Assembly: GCA_963754335.1 (NCBI GenBank)
Contig: CAVWFQ010000010.1
Coordinates: forward strand, 1,674,001-1,738,000
Length of the DNA: 64,000 bases
Direction: 5' to 3'
Source of the DNA: JBBSDP01 sp963754335
Lineage (GTDB): Bacteria; Planctomycetota; Phycisphaerae; Tepidisphaerales; Tepidisphaeraceae
The translations under genes were made by a program, and so were the position numbers. The notes under the pieces are model-generated. The model made no database searches. It saw only the letters and a list, made by a program, of their open reading frames with translations, and was not told where the DNA came from. Below, one piece after another: positions 1-11,400 of the stretch; within the stretch, counting starts at the first letter, position 1; the number at the start of each line of letters is the position of its first letter.

Positions 1-2
1 AT

Positions 3-1067
3 TGGCCGATCTACGGCTACGGCGTGATGCTGGTGATCGGATTTTTCGCAGCAATGAAGCTGACGAAATTCCTGGCCAGCCACAGCAAGATAGACCCGGA
101 GATCTTCGCCACCGTTGCATTGATTGCGCTGGTGAGCGGCGTGGCGGGTGCCCGTCTGTCGCACGTGCTGGAAAACTGGGCCCAGTACAGTACGATCGAC
201 AGAAACCATACGGTCTGGACGAATCTGTGGGACGCCATCAATATTCGCAGCGGCGGACTGACCTACTACGGCGGATTTATCCTCGCCTTCCCAGCGGCGG
301 TAGCGTATGGGATCTACAAAAAGGTCCCGCTTCGGCTGGGAATGGATATCGTCGCCCCGGCACTGATGCTTGGCCTCGGTTTCGGCCGCATCGGATGCTA
401 TCTCAACGGCTGCTGCTATGGCGCCGAATGCAATGTGAGCTGGGCGCCAGGCGTCGAATTTCCGTATTACAGTAACGCCTACATCGACGAGTTCGAAAGA
501 AATGAGCTGCGCCGCCCGATCCTGCGCGATCTGCTGGTTGCCGACACGCCGCTCACCAATTACCTGGATACGACTCGGTCCAACGCAATTCAGGAGCCCG
601 TTCCCGCGGATCTCACGCCCTATTTACGCCAGGCCTATCTCAAGCCGTGCGCGGAGGTGGGAAAACTGGCCGAGGACGATCTTTCCAACCGCCTTCATCC
701 CGCGCAGCTTTACAGCGCCTTCACCGGATTCCTCCTGGCGATATTTCTCGTCGCCTACTTCACGATGCCGCACGCCCCCGGCCGCGTCTTTGCCTGGATG
801 ATGATCATCGAGGGGACCTGCCGGTATCTGCTGGAAATTCTTCGCGCTGAACCCCCGCTGCGCATCGGTGCGGATTTCGTCGCGCGATTCCATGGAATTG
901 ATTTCAGCCTGGGAATGATCGAATCGGCAGGGATCATTGCGATTGGCGTGATCCTGTGGGCCGCGTTCGGCATGGCCGCAGGCACCGCGCCGATCGAACT
1001 CGATCGCGAATCAGATTCCGAAAGTGGATTTCCCGTTTCGGCACGCTCGAAAATAACCGCGTCCTGA
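3..1067 (+). CDS. lgt: Prolipoprotein diacylglyceryl transferase, 5' end outside the window
   Basis: Transfers the diacylglyceryl group of phosphatidylglycerol to the lipobox cysteine of prelipoproteins in the inner membrane, the first step of lipoprotein maturation. The frame is open from base 3 and reads WPIYGYGVML, a typical Lgt N-terminal segment, so the true start lies just upstream; the first ATG inside is at 24. Seen: several hydrophobic segments, the GGLTYYGG block, the signature-like GRIGCYLNGCCYG (the family usually has GRxGNFxN, so this is a Cys-rich variant) and HPAQLYSAF near the C-terminus. A roughly 70-residue hydrophilic insertion follows the signature. The last 25 residues are polar and look non-essential. 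Family assignment is firm. Confidence 0.93.
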   Translation, partial: WPIYGYGVMLVIGFFAAMKLTKFLASHSKIDPEIFATVALIALVSGVAGARLSHVLENWAQYSTIDRNHTVWTNLWDAINIRSGGLTYYGGFILAFPAAVAYGIYKKVPLRLGMDIVAPALMLGLGFGRIGCYLNGCCYGAECNVSWAPGVEFPYYSNAYIDEFERNELRRPILRDLLVADTPLTNYLDTTRSNAIQEPVPADLTPYLRQAYLKPCAEVGKLAEDDLSNRLHPAQLYSAFTGFLLAIFLVAYFTMPHAPGRVFAWMMIIEGTCRYLLEILRAEPPLRIGADFVARFHGIDFSLGMIESAGIIAIGVILWAAFGMAAGTAPIELDRESDSESGFPVSARSKITAS

Positions 1068-1120
1068 TACAGAACATTGCTCGTTCACGGTCCGTGACAG
1101 AACGGGCGGCACAGTTCTTT

Positions 1121-1234
1121 CCCCCTCTCCCAGTACTCTGACAGTACTCTGGGAGAGGGTTGGGGTGAGGGTGTTCCGTATCGCGCGTTGAAGACCCTCA
1201 CCCCGCGCCCTCCCGGAGTACCGGGAGAGGGGGA
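1121..1234. repeat. Long inverted repeat, CCCTCTCCC family, copy 1
   Basis: Arm 1 (1121-1171) and arm 2 (1194-1234) are complementary over the segment that reads CCCTCACCCC in arm 2. Each arm also folds on itself as CTCCC-(x)-GGGAG around a GTACTC or GAGTAC core (1133-1138, 1144-1149, 1216-1221). It lies between lgt (+) and the WD40 gene (-), which converge. Related copies are at 21995-22110 and 59868-59973. A bidirectional terminator role is inferred from position. Confidence 0.85.
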
Positions 1235-1270
1235 GTCTTTTTAGACCCCCGAATCTGTTACGCACCCCGT

Positions 1271-4200
1271 TCACGGTGCGAACGTCGCAAGCACTTTACC
1301 GTCGCGCGGATCCCAGACATGAAGAATCCCGTTTTCCCCGCCTGCCACCGCGACGGTACCGTCCGGCGTTGCCGCCGAAGTATTGAGGTATGATTTGTCT
1401 CCGGTAGCGAGCTCACGGAGGGTGCTCCCCGTGTCCTTGATGAGCCGGGCGACGCCGTCGCCGGTGGTGAGCAGGACTGTGTCGCTATAGCCGACATAAT
1501 GCACGCTCGTCACTTCCAGCGGGAACGGGGCCAGACCATTCAGCTTTTGCTCTTCGCCGTCGATCAAGTCCCAGGATTTGAACTGGTTGTCGGCGCCGCC
1601 GGTCACGAGCATTCGCCCGTCGTAGCGAAAATCGACGCTGAGCACATGGCTGGCGTGCCCCTCAAACGTATGGACGAGCGATCCATCGGCGACCGCGAAG
1701 ACCTTCATGAATTTGTCGGCCGAGCTTGATGCCAGCAAACGGCCGTCGCGCGAAAAGCTTAATCCCATCACTGAGTCGCTGTGAGCATCTTTGATTTCCC
1801 GGACAAGCGAACCGTCGCCCGTCTTCCAGATCTTCAACTCTCCGTTGCGCGATGGAACGCCGCTTCCCGTGGCTAAAACGGATCCATCGGGAGAGAAGGC
1901 CACGCACTCGACCCGCCCCGCCAGCGGCGAATCGCCATCTGGTGCGCCGAGCGTTCGTGCCAGTTTCCATCCTCCGGTCGTATCCCACACCTTGATCGAT
2001 CCATCTGCCGAGGCCGAAAGAATCGCCCCTTCGTTTCCCGACGCCACTGCGAGAACCGGGGCTGCATGCCCATGCAGCGTTTCCACGGGCGCGCCGGTCT
2101 CCGTACTCCAGGTGCGCACCGCCGCATCCAGACCGGCGGTAACGAGCGTCCCTCCGTCGGATGTGAAGGCCAATGTAGCCGCCGGCGAGCCCGCCTCCTC
2201 CACCGCCTTTCGCGCTGTCTCGAGCGCGGCCTGCGCACCTGCAACGGTCGCTGCCGCCGATTTCTGCGATGACTTGGCGGATTCGATATCCGCAATTGCC
2301 TTGGCAAGATTAGTCTGACCCGATGTGAGCGCCTTCATCAGCGATTCCATCGTCTGCTGCGCCCGTTCGAACGCGGAACTGGCCTCGACGAACTGTCGAA
2401 GGATTTCGCGCTGCCGTGCATCGGCTTCGTGTTGATGAACGGTGGCGACGGCAAGAGCGCTATCGGCCGCGGCCTTCACATCCGCCGCCGCACTGGCCGC
2501 CGCATCCTTCTTCACCTTGGCGGCTTCAGCCGCGGCGTTTGCGTCGGCCAGAGCCTTGTCTGCCTCCGCTTTGGCCGCGGTCTTGGCGTCGTTGGCTTTG
2601 GTGGTATCCGCCAGCGCCTTCGTTGCCCGGGTGCGGGCTCGATTCACGCGCGCGATCGAATCCGTTTCCGATTCCTTCCGGCGGTTGGCATCCGCCAGTT
2701 CGCTCTGCCAGTGGTCGGCCTCGCCGGTGGCGTATGCAAGCTTCCGCTCGGCTTCGTGCATCGGCTGCAGCGCTTCGCGATCGGCGCGGACTGTGACGGC
2801 ATCGCGGCCGTCTTCAAGACTGAAGATTCGGGAATATTTCACGGCCCCGCCTGCCGCCACGCGCTTTCCGTCGGCGCGAAATGCCACCGCCGTTACAGCG
2901 CCGCCCAGATCCCATTGCCGCACGAGGCTGCCCGTTGCGGCATCCCACAATTTCACCGCTCCATCCGCCCCGCTACTGACAAATTGCGTCGGTACCGCGG
3001 GATTCGCGGCCAGGCTTGCGATCGCCGTAGTCGAAGCCGCGACAACTCGAAACGGCAGCGCCAATTTTGGATCCGTCGCCGCCCCCGGAACCGGAGCGGT
3101 GGTGGGCGCCGTCGCCGGTGCGTCGCGGTCCGGCGCGTGCAGAGCCGGCCAGATGCGAAGCGCGTTGTCGCTGGAGGCCGTAACAAACTGCCCGTTGCCC
3201 AAAACCGCCAGCGCCGTCGGCGGCGTGGGCGCTTCGACGTGGGCGATCTCCAGCGCGGCCGCGGTGTCCCACAAGCGAATCGATCGATCCGCCGAGGCTG
3301 AATAAAGCCGCGTCGCATCCGCCGCGAAACGCAACGCCACGATCGGGCCCGAATTTCCCTTCAGTTCTCCTGCTGGTTTTCCGGAAGGCAACTGATACAG
3401 CCGGATTAAATGGTCGTCGCCGGCCGCTGCGATCAGGCGTCCATCCGGGCTGCTCGCAACGGCATTGACCGCTTTAACCTGCGCATCAACAATGTTCAGC
3501 CGCACGGTCGGCTCGGGGCGCTGCCAGAATTTCACATCGCGATATCCGCCTGAAGCAAGCGTTCGTCCGTCAGGACTGAACGCGAGGCTCTGCACCAGAT
3601 CGCGATGGGCAGTGCCCGGCAGTTTTCCGGTCGTCGGACTCAGCAGTGACGGATCGGTGAGCCGGGTGACCAGACGCTTTCCGGGCAGATCGTATATGAA
3701 AATCTGATTCGCTCGCCCGCAGGCGACGAATTGACCATCGGGACTGATCGCCACCGCAATGATCGGATTGAGCCCATCGGGAAGCGCCTGCCACGCAATG
3801 GGCGCAACCTTAATCGTCTCATCTCCCTTGGCCCCCTGCTTGATCCACAACCGGATCAGACCCAGCTCCTCGGAAGTGAGCGGTTTTGCGCCGACCTTAT
3901 TGTTGGCCGGTGGCATGTAAGGCTTGTCGAGATGAGCCGCCGACGAGAGCAGAAGGCTCTGCATCGGATCGGCCGGCGAAACCGAAGGCCCCGAGTCGCC
4001 GCCGGTTCGGATTGATTTTGGACTTTCGAGAATCAGACTTGCCTTCGAGACCTTAGCGTTGTGGCAGGCCAGACAATTCGTCCGGAAAATCGGCAGAATC
4101 TCCTCGGCAAAATCGACGGGGTGATCTTTCACGTCCACGATCGGGATGACGGCTGGTTTGGTTTGCGGCCCCGCTGCATTTACGACGATTGCAGCAAATG

Positions 4201-4273
4201 AAACGACTGAAAATGCCGCCGCGAAAACGATCCGGCCGATCGAATTTCGACACGCGCGATTGGATGTGTTCAT
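1271..4273 (-). CDS. Secreted WD40-repeat protein with planctomycete cytochrome C (PSCyt1) domain and coiled coil
   Basis: A 1000-residue protein. Residues 1-34 look like a signal peptide. A PSCyt1-type haem motif, CLACH (Cys67, Cys70, His71), follows in the context EEILPIFRTN. WD40 repeats come next, with recognisable SPDG and LWD/VWD ends (for example LAFSPDG, IKVWDTT). The beta-propeller is interrupted at about residues 500-690 by an Ala/Lys/Glu-rich coiled coil, after which WD40 repeats resume to the C-terminus. This architecture is characteristic of Planctomycetota and is usually found beside DUF1549/DUF1553 and DUF1501 genes, as here. The gene is divergent from the frameshifted gene starting at 4467, and the 193-bp gap should hold both promoters. 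Function is unknown; a periplasmic haem scaffold is inference. Confidence 0.9.
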   Translation of the reverse strand: MNTSNRACRNSIGRIVFAAAFSVVSFAAIVVNAAGPQTKPAVIPIVDVKDHPVDFAEEILPIFRTNCLACHNAKVSKASLILESPKSIRTGGDSGPSVSPADPMQSLLLSSAAHLDKPYMPPANNKVGAKPLTSEELGLIRLWIKQGAKGDETIKVAPIAWQALPDGLNPIIAVAISPDGQFVACGRANQIFIYDLPGKRLVTRLTDPSLLSPTTGKLPGTAHRDLVQSLAFSPDGRTLASGGYRDVKFWQRPEPTVRLNIVDAQVKAVNAVASSPDGRLIAAAGDDHLIRLYQLPSGKPAGELKGNSGPIVALRFAADATRLYSASADRSIRLWDTAAALEIAHVEAPTPPTALAVLGNGQFVTASSDNALRIWPALHAPDRDAPATAPTTAPVPGAATDPKLALPFRVVAASTTAIASLAANPAVPTQFVSSGADGAVKLWDAATGSLVRQWDLGGAVTAVAFRADGKRVAAGGAVKYSRIFSLEDGRDAVTVRADREALQPMHEAERKLAYATGEADHWQSELADANRRKESETDSIARVNRARTRATKALADTTKANDAKTAAKAEADKALADANAAAEAAKVKKDAAASAAADVKAAADSALAVATVHQHEADARQREILRQFVEASSAFERAQQTMESLMKALTSGQTNLAKAIADIESAKSSQKSAAATVAGAQAALETARKAVEEAGSPAATLAFTSDGGTLVTAGLDAAVRTWSTETGAPVETLHGHAAPVLAVASGNEGAILSASADGSIKVWDTTGGWKLARTLGAPDGDSPLAGRVECVAFSPDGSVLATGSGVPSRNGELKIWKTGDGSLVREIKDAHSDSVMGLSFSRDGRLLASSSADKFMKVFAVADGSLVHTFEGHASHVLSVDFRYDGRMLVTGGADNQFKSWDLIDGEEQKLNGLAPFPLEVTSVHYVGYSDTVLLTTGDGVARLIKDTGSTLRELATGDKSYLNTSAATPDGTVAVAGGENGILHVWDPRDGKVLATFAP

Positions 4274-4466
4274 GTCATGGATCTATAGCGGGAGGCGTAC
4301 AGCTCGTTGCGAAAACGCATGCGTTCCCGAGGAAAATTCCGCAATTCCGGAATCTCGCAAGATTTCTTCAACGTCGTTCCGAATGCAAATCTATACATGT
4401 GTAGAACGGGCCGCAGGCCGGTTGCTCATCAACCCGTACGCCGGAACGATAGAAGGAGCGGGTCCG

Positions 4467-7083
4467 ATGTTCGCGATGCAATTCAACTACGGACGCAAGG
4501 ACGCGTTGACCGCTCAATCGACAATGCTGAAGCTGGGACGAAACATCGCGGTCGCGACAATGATGGCGGCATTCGGCATCGCGCCGTTGCTCGCCGATGA
4601 ACCCATCTCCGCACCATCTCACGTATCCGAACCATCCGGACAGGTCAGTGCGCTATCGGTCCAGGCGGGGAGGACCGACGAGGTAAACGGCCTCGCGGCA
4701 ACGGCGATTCATGCAACGCTTCGCGGTCCCGATTCACGCATGCAGCTCGTCGTCACGGCAAAATACGCGAGCGGCGAATTGCGCGATTGCACCAGCGGCG
4801 TCTCTTACAGCGTCGCGCCGGCGGGCATCATTAAAGTAAATAGGGATGGCTCGGTTATTCCCCTCGGCGATGGGTCGGCTACGGTGGCGATCTCCAACCC
4901 CACCCGTCAAACCGCCGCCGCGGCAATTACTGTTGAAGGATTCTCGAATCCGCCGGCCGTCAATTTTCCAAATCAGGTTGTTCCAATCTTCACCAAGCTC
5001 GGATGCAATCAGTGGCGCATGCCACGGAAAATCCAGCGGGCAGAACGGATTCCGTTTGTCGCTGCTTGGATTCGAGCCCGCCAAGGACTATCGCTTTCTC
5101 GTGGAGGAATCGCGCGGTCGCCGGGTCTTCCCCGCCGCGCCCGATCAGAGCCTACTCCTCCTCAAGTCGATCAACCTGCTGCCGCACGGCGGCGGGGAGC
5201 GGATGAAGAAGGACAGCGCCGAATATCGCACGCTTTATCGCTGGATCAGCCAGGGAATGCCGTATGGCAAGGATACCGATCCGACATTGGCCGGCGTCAC
5301 GGTCTATCCATCAGCGCGAACGCTCAGCGGCGACGGCGGCCAACAGATCGTGGTGATCGCTCATTACAGCGACGGCAGCTCCGAAGACATCACCCATTCA
5401 GCCCGATACGACGTCAATGACAAGGATCTGGCGGCGGTTTCGGATACCGGCATGGTAAAGATGACCGGCCGCCCCGGCGACGTCGCGGTGATGGTGCGCT
5501 ATCAGGGTCAGGTCGGCGTTTTTCGGGCGACTGTCCCCGTTGGCGCGCCTGTCGATCATCTGCCTGTCGCGAAGAATCTGGTCGATGAGCTGGCCTTCGC
5601 GAAATTCACTTCGCTCGGCCTTCCACCGTCGCCGATCTGCGACGATGCGACGTTCCTTCGCCGGGTAACGCTCGACATTGCCGGCCGGCTTCCCACCGCC
5701 GCCGAAGCCCGCGCCTTCCTCGCGGATACCGCAACGGCAAAGCGAGACCAGTGCATCGATCGACTCCTCGCCACCGGCGACTATGCCGACCTGTTTGCCG
5801 AAAAATGGTGCGCGATTCTCAAGAACCATCGCGAGAAGGAAACCTATCAGCGCGATGACTATCTCTTCCACGAATGGGTGCGCCAGAGCCTGGCGAGCAA
5901 CAAGCCATACGACCAGTTCGTCCGCGAACTGATCACCGCATCCGGCGACGCGGCCCAAACGCCCGCCGTAGCCTGGTACCGACAGGTCAAGGAGCCGACT
6001 GAACAGGTCGAAGATACGGCGCAGCTCTTCCTCGGCGTCCGCATCGGATGCGCCAAGTGCCATCACCACCCCTTCGAGAAATGGAGCCAGACCGATTACT
6101 ACGGCATGGTGGCGTTCTTCTCACAGGTGGGCCGCAAGGACGGCACCTCTGCCGATGAAGTCCGCATCTATCACAAGCGCGGCGAAGCGGTTGCCCATAA
6201 TCCCAACGGCGGCGCAACCGTGAGGCCGACTGCCTTGGGCGCTGCGGCTCCCGACCTCTCCCCCGACGACGATCCACGGGTTGCTTTGGCCGACTGGATG
6301 ACTGCTCCCAACAACCCGTTCTTCGCCAGGTCAGCAGTCAATCGATATTGGAAGCACTTCTTTGGTCGAGGGATTGTTGATCCGGAAGACGACATGCGCG
6401 AAACCAATCCGCCGACCAACCCGCGTTTGCTTGCCGGGCTGGCGGAGCATTTTGTCGCTTCGCATTTCGACTTGAAGGAGCTCATTCGCACGATCTGTCA
6501 GTCGGATCTCTATCAGCTTTCTTCCGAGCCGAATTCGTATAACGAGCGCGATCGCCAGAGTTATTCGCACTTTTATCCGCGCCGCCTTCCCGCCGAGATC
6601 ATGCTCGATGCCGTGGACCAGATGAACGGAACCCGAAGCGCCTTCAAAGGAATGCCGGTTGGCGGGCGAGCCGTGCAATTGCCTGACATGGGCGGCGTCG
6701 ATTCCAATTTCCTCCAGGTTTTCGGCCGGCCGGCGGGAACCAGCGCCTGCGAATGCGAACGTAACGGAGAAACCAGCCTCGCCCAGACCCTCCTCCTGCT
6801 CAATTCCGGGGACATTTATGACAAGCTGGGAACCGGCCGCGCCGTGAAACTGGCAGGGACGGACGCCGGGCGGAACGATCGCGATAAGATCATTGATCTC
6901 TATTACGGCGCTTTCAGCCGGCCTCCAACCGATAAGGAGCTATCCGCCGCCCTGGCCTACATCGATCGGCCGGCCGAAGCGGACGCAAAGACACCCGACA
7001 AGCTTCAAGCCGATCGTAAGGCCGCGTACGAAGATCTGCTGTGGGCGCTAATCAATACCAAGGAATTCCTGTTCAACCATTGA
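4467..7083 (+). CDS. PSCyt1-DUF1549-DUF1553 protein, interrupted by one frameshift at about 5010
   Basis: The start at 4467 is chosen for the Shine-Dalgarno AGAAGGAG at 4451 and the signal peptide that follows; longer upstream readings would run into the divergent promoter. Order: signal peptide, BIG2-like Ig domain, a PSCyt1 haem motif, a second Ig-like domain (about 5290-5550), DUF1549 (about 5575-6130, with the second cysteine motif CAKCHH), and DUF1553 (about 6270-7080). The first frame reads ...TKLGCN up to 5009; the rest, SGACHGKSSGQNGF, is one base out of phase, restored by ignoring base 5010. The break therefore falls inside the haem-binding CNSGACHG. Whether this is an assembly error or a real mutation cannot be decided here. 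It is the first gene of a three-gene unit with DUF1501 and PPC genes. Confidence 0.88.
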
Positions 7084-7112
7084 TCGGGACAATTCAAAAC
7101 AAGGAGCTGGAC

Positions 7113-8406
7113 ATGTTGACCGTTATGCAGCGCAACGCGAGTAAATATTGTGATGGCGTCAGCCGGCGCAGTTTTCTCAAGATCGGCGCCATGGGCGTCG
7201 CGGGGCTCACCCTCGCCGACCTGCTTCGCCTGGAGGCGGAAGCTGGCGTTGGTTCCTCCAACAAGGCGTTGATCAACATCTTCCTCGCCGGCGGACCCTC
7301 GCACACGGACATGTTCGATCTCAAGCCGGACGCACCCAGCGAATTCCGCGGCGAGTTCAGCCCGATCAAGACGAATGTCAGCGGCATGGAAATCTGCGAG
7401 CTGATGCCGCGCCTCGCGAAGATGGCCGACAAGTACAGCCTGATCCGCTCGATCACCAATACCTACGGCGATCACAGCTCGTATCACACGAATTCCGGCT
7501 ACAGCAAGGAAGACCTCAAGCAGGTTGGCGGCCGCCCGGCACTCGGATCGGTCGTCTCCAAGTTCGACGGCGGGCGCGGCAATGCGCCGAGCTTTGTCTC
7601 CCTCATGGGCGAGCTCAGCCCCGGCTTCCTCGGCCCGATCTATTCCCCATACCAGCCCAACGCCGGAAGCAAGAACATGCTCTCGCTGTCGCGGATTTCC
7701 GCCGATCGGCTCAAAGATCGAACCGCGCTCCTCTCGCAGCTCGACGACCTGAAACGCAACGTCGATACCTCCGGCGCGATGGACGCCATGGATTCGTTCC
7801 AGAAGAAGGCTGTGGATGTGGTCACCTCCGGCAAACTCGCCGACGCCCTCGACCTGGATAAGGAACGGCCGGACGTCCGTGCCCGCTATAACGGCCCGGA
7901 GGGTCGGCGCGGCGACAGCGAAAATCTGCTCCTCGCCCGACGCCTCATCGAAGCCGGCGTGCCGCGTTGTCAGCACTCAGTGGGGTGGCTGGGACACGCA
8001 CAGCGACAACTTCAAGACATTGCGAACCCAGGTCCCCGCGCTCGACTGCGGCCTGAGCGCGCTGATCGCCGATCTGTACGACCGCAGCATGCTCAAGGAT
8101 GTCACCGTCATCATGTGGGGCGAATTCGGCCGTACCCCCCGCGTCAACATGGCTGCAGGCCGGGACCACTGGCCGCGCGTCATGCAGGCCCTCGTCGCCG
8201 GCGGCGGCATGAAGAGCGGGCAGGTGATCGGCGCAACCGATCGGTACGGCGGGGAAGCCGTCGATCGTCCCGTCCACCTCCGCGAGGTCTTCGCCACGCT
8301 CTATCAGAATCTCGGAATCGATCCCCGGCACGCGCAAATCACGGATCCGGCGGGTCGTCCGCAGTACCTCGTCGATGGCAAGGAACCCATCGCCGAATTG
8401 GCGTAA
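7113..8406 (+). CDS. DUF1501 family protein (sulfatase-like fold), interrupted by one frameshift at about 7962
   Basis: Begins 29 bases after the previous stop, with AAGGAG seven bases before the ATG at 7113. The N-terminus carries a Tat-like signal, SRRSFLKIGAMGVAGLTL. Recognised DUF1501 blocks include LAGGPSHTDMFDLKP, the SYHTNSGYSK region, WGGWDTHSDN, IMWGEFGRTP and GRDHWP. The frame breaks at about codon 283: RLIEAGV is followed out of phase by RVVSTQWGGWDTH, which is restored by dropping one C at 7962 or 7963. DUF1501 proteins belong to the alkaline-phosphatase-like superfamily and in planctomycetes accompany DUF1549/DUF1553 proteins; the substrate is unknown. Confidence 0.88.
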
Positions 8407-8426
8407 ATGGCCATGTGGGAATCACC

Positions 8427-11400
8427 GTGAAAATTCGAATCTCCGCGCCGATAGCATTCGTCACTCGATCGCTCAAGACCGTGCTTGCGATCGTTTTTGC
8501 TGCGACACTTTTGCATTCGGTTCCAACGTTCGGACAGGCGGCGACTTCTCCGAAGCTCACCTCGATCTTCCCCCTTGGCGGGCAGGCCGGCGGCGAATTC
8601 GAGTTCACCGTCACCGGCGACGGATTGGACGGATCACAGCAACTGATCTTTTCCGATTCTTCGATCACGGCTTCGCCGCAGATGGCAAAGCCGGACCGGT
8701 TTTTCCCGACTCCGCACGCGATCCCCAATCATTTCACAATCAAGATCGGTGCGAATGCAGTTCCGGGAAGCTGCTCGGTGCCGCCTGGTCAGCGCGATGG
8801 GCATTTCCAATCCGCGGACGTTTGCGGTCGGAAGTCTCCCGGAAAAATCGCGTCTGAAGCTCGAGACTGACGCTGCGGCCCCCATGCCGATTGAGGTGAA
8901 CAGCGTCCTCAACGCCCGATTCACGGCGCAGACCCTCGACTACTACCGATTCTCGGCGACGAAGGGGCAGCATCTTGTCATTCATTGTGCCGCCCATCTG
9001 ATCGATTCCCGGGCGGAGCCGCAGATCGGGATCTATGACGCAACCGGCACGCTGATCCGCGACGTTCACGATCCCATTCACATTGACCCAACTCTCAATT
9101 TTGTCGTCCCCGCCGACGGTCAATATGGAATCGCGATCCATGACTTTGTTTATGGGGGCGGCCCCGATTACGGGTATCGACTGACTCTCTCCACCGGCCC
9201 CTGGATCGAGTTCATCGATCCTCCGGTCGTTTCAACAGGGCCGGCATTGAAACACACGCTCTATGGCTACAACCTGCCCGGTTCCGTCGCGACATCGGAC
9301 CTCCCTGCCGGCACGTCGCCGCTGGAGAAGCTGGAAGTGACGATTTCCCAGCCGGAAAAGCCAGCACCGTCGATCGACACGCTCATGCAGCCGGCCGATG
9401 CCGGCATCGATAGTTTCTCGTATCGTTTTTCTGGCTCAACCGGCATCTCCAATCCGGTCCGGCTGGCACGCGTCGATGGGCCGGTGATCTCAGAGATCGA
9501 GCCCAACGACACGCCAGACCATGCCCAGCCGCTCACACTACCGGCCCAGGTCATTGGCCGATTCAATCCGCGGAACGACCGCGACTGGTATTCCTTTCAC
9601 GCCGCAAAAGGCCAGACGCTCTGGATTGAGGTGATCTCGGCGCGCCTCGGCCTGCCGACCGATCCGCGTTTTACGATTCAGCAGGTGGTCAAAGACGCAG
9701 CCGGCAAGGCCACCATCAAGGATCTGGCTGACGTGGACGACGGGCCAAAGCTCGAAGACGGCCAGGGACGTTTCAAGGTCGTCAACGACGATCCGGCCGT
9801 CGCGTTTACGGCTCCCGACGACGGCGACTATCGCCTGCGCGTCGAGGACAATTATGCGAGCGCGCAAGGCGCGCCGTGGCTCCAATACCTGCTGACGATC
9901 GGCCCCGCACATCCGGGTTTCCAGCTTTTATCTTATCCTGCCCGGCTGACCGCCAATGAACAGCCCACCACGCTGGCTTCAACGGTCCTCCATAAGGGAA
10001 CAGGCTCGGTGATCGACGTGGTGGCGCTGCGTCGCAACGGATTCAACCAGGCGATTCAGATTACCGCCGAATCACTTCCGCCGGGAATTACCGCACGGCC
10101 CGGCGTAATCCCTCGCGGTGGCTCCGTGGGATCGCTCATGCTGCAAGCTGCTGCCGATGCCCCCGACTGGGCCGGCGTCGTTCGCATCGTCGGCCGCCCA
10201 GCGCCAGTTCCCGGCGATGAGACCGCCGATCAAGTTTCGCCGACTCGAACCCTTGCGGATTCGACGATCAACACCTCCGTGGCGCTGCCCGTCGAGGTGA
10301 TGTACGCCGCGGCTAACGGCGCGCAAGTGGCCGCGATGCGTCTGGGCGGTGAATCCGCGCTGGCTGTCCGCGATGGACTTTCTTTGCCCTACACCATTGA
10401 AGCTGGCAACAGTAAGGTGTGGCGTGTTCCGCGCGGCGGCAAGCTCCAGGTCCCCGTCAAGATCACCCGCAATCCTGATTTCGTCATCGAAGCAAAAGAC
10501 TCTGATCGCTACACCGGCGAGCTGAAGTTTCCAGCCGCAACGCAGGGCCAGGTTCGCTCCGAGCCGCTCAGTTTCGACACCGGAACTAATGAAAAAGATC
10601 TCGTCGTCAACGTGGATCCGGCAGCCGCCCCGGGCAGTTATGCGCTGATCCTCCGCTCGCCGGATTCCCCGGCGAGGATTTCCCGTGGCGGCGAAGTGGC
10701 CAAGGCGGCCTCCGAGGATTTCAAACGCATCGACTCCATTTTCAAAGAGATGACCGAGGTTGCGCAAAAGGCCTCGCAGGCGCACGACCGCGCCGAACAG
10801 GCGGTCCAGCAAACTGCCGCCGCCCTCGCTCAGGCCAGGCAGCAGCACGCCGCGGCCCAGCAGGCTTCCGACGCCGCTGCGCCAGAGGCAAAGGGAGCTT
10901 CGGAGCACCTGGCTCAGCTTGAGCATGCCGCTCCTGCCCTGGATCCCACGACCAAGCCGACCGCGGCGCAGCTCGACGCGGCCACCCGGTCAAAGAGCGC
11001 GATCGCAGAAGCCCGCCGAGTGGCGGATGAGGCCGCGGCCAAAGCAAAGACGGCCGCCGCCGCCCTCGAAACAGCCGCACGGGCCGAAACGGATGCTCAG
11101 CAAAAGACAACGCAAGCCGAGGCGGAGCGCGCACAGGCGATCGCGGCGGATGCCGCCGCCAAAGACAATGCCAAAGCCGCCGAGGCTGCGCGCACCGCCG
11201 CCGAAGAACACATGCGCAAAACCGCGGACCTGGGCAAGCCGCGCAATTTGAGAACCCAGATTGCATCCCCGCCGATCCTGATCGAAGTCGTGCCCGCGCC
11301 CTTTACGATGAAGATCGACTCGCCTTCCCCGGTTGTCCAGGCCGGCGGAACGCCGGTGGAGGTTTCAGCAGCCATCACACCTGAATTCGGCTTCGCCGAT

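Noticed and set aside
2429..3305. Overlapping plus-strand frames of about 290 residues
   Set aside because: Antisense to the WD40/coiled-coil gene; no start signal and low-complexity Arg/Ala composition.
7005..7976. 323-residue minus-strand frame
   Set aside because: Antisense shadow of the DUF1501 gene, which has Tat signal and conserved motifs on the plus strand.
5000..8800. Programmed ribosomal frameshifting in the PSCyt1, DUF1501 and PPC genes
   Set aside because: No slippery heptamer, stimulatory structure or upstream internal Shine-Dalgarno is evident, and similar indels occur in unrelated genes, so error or mutation is simpler.
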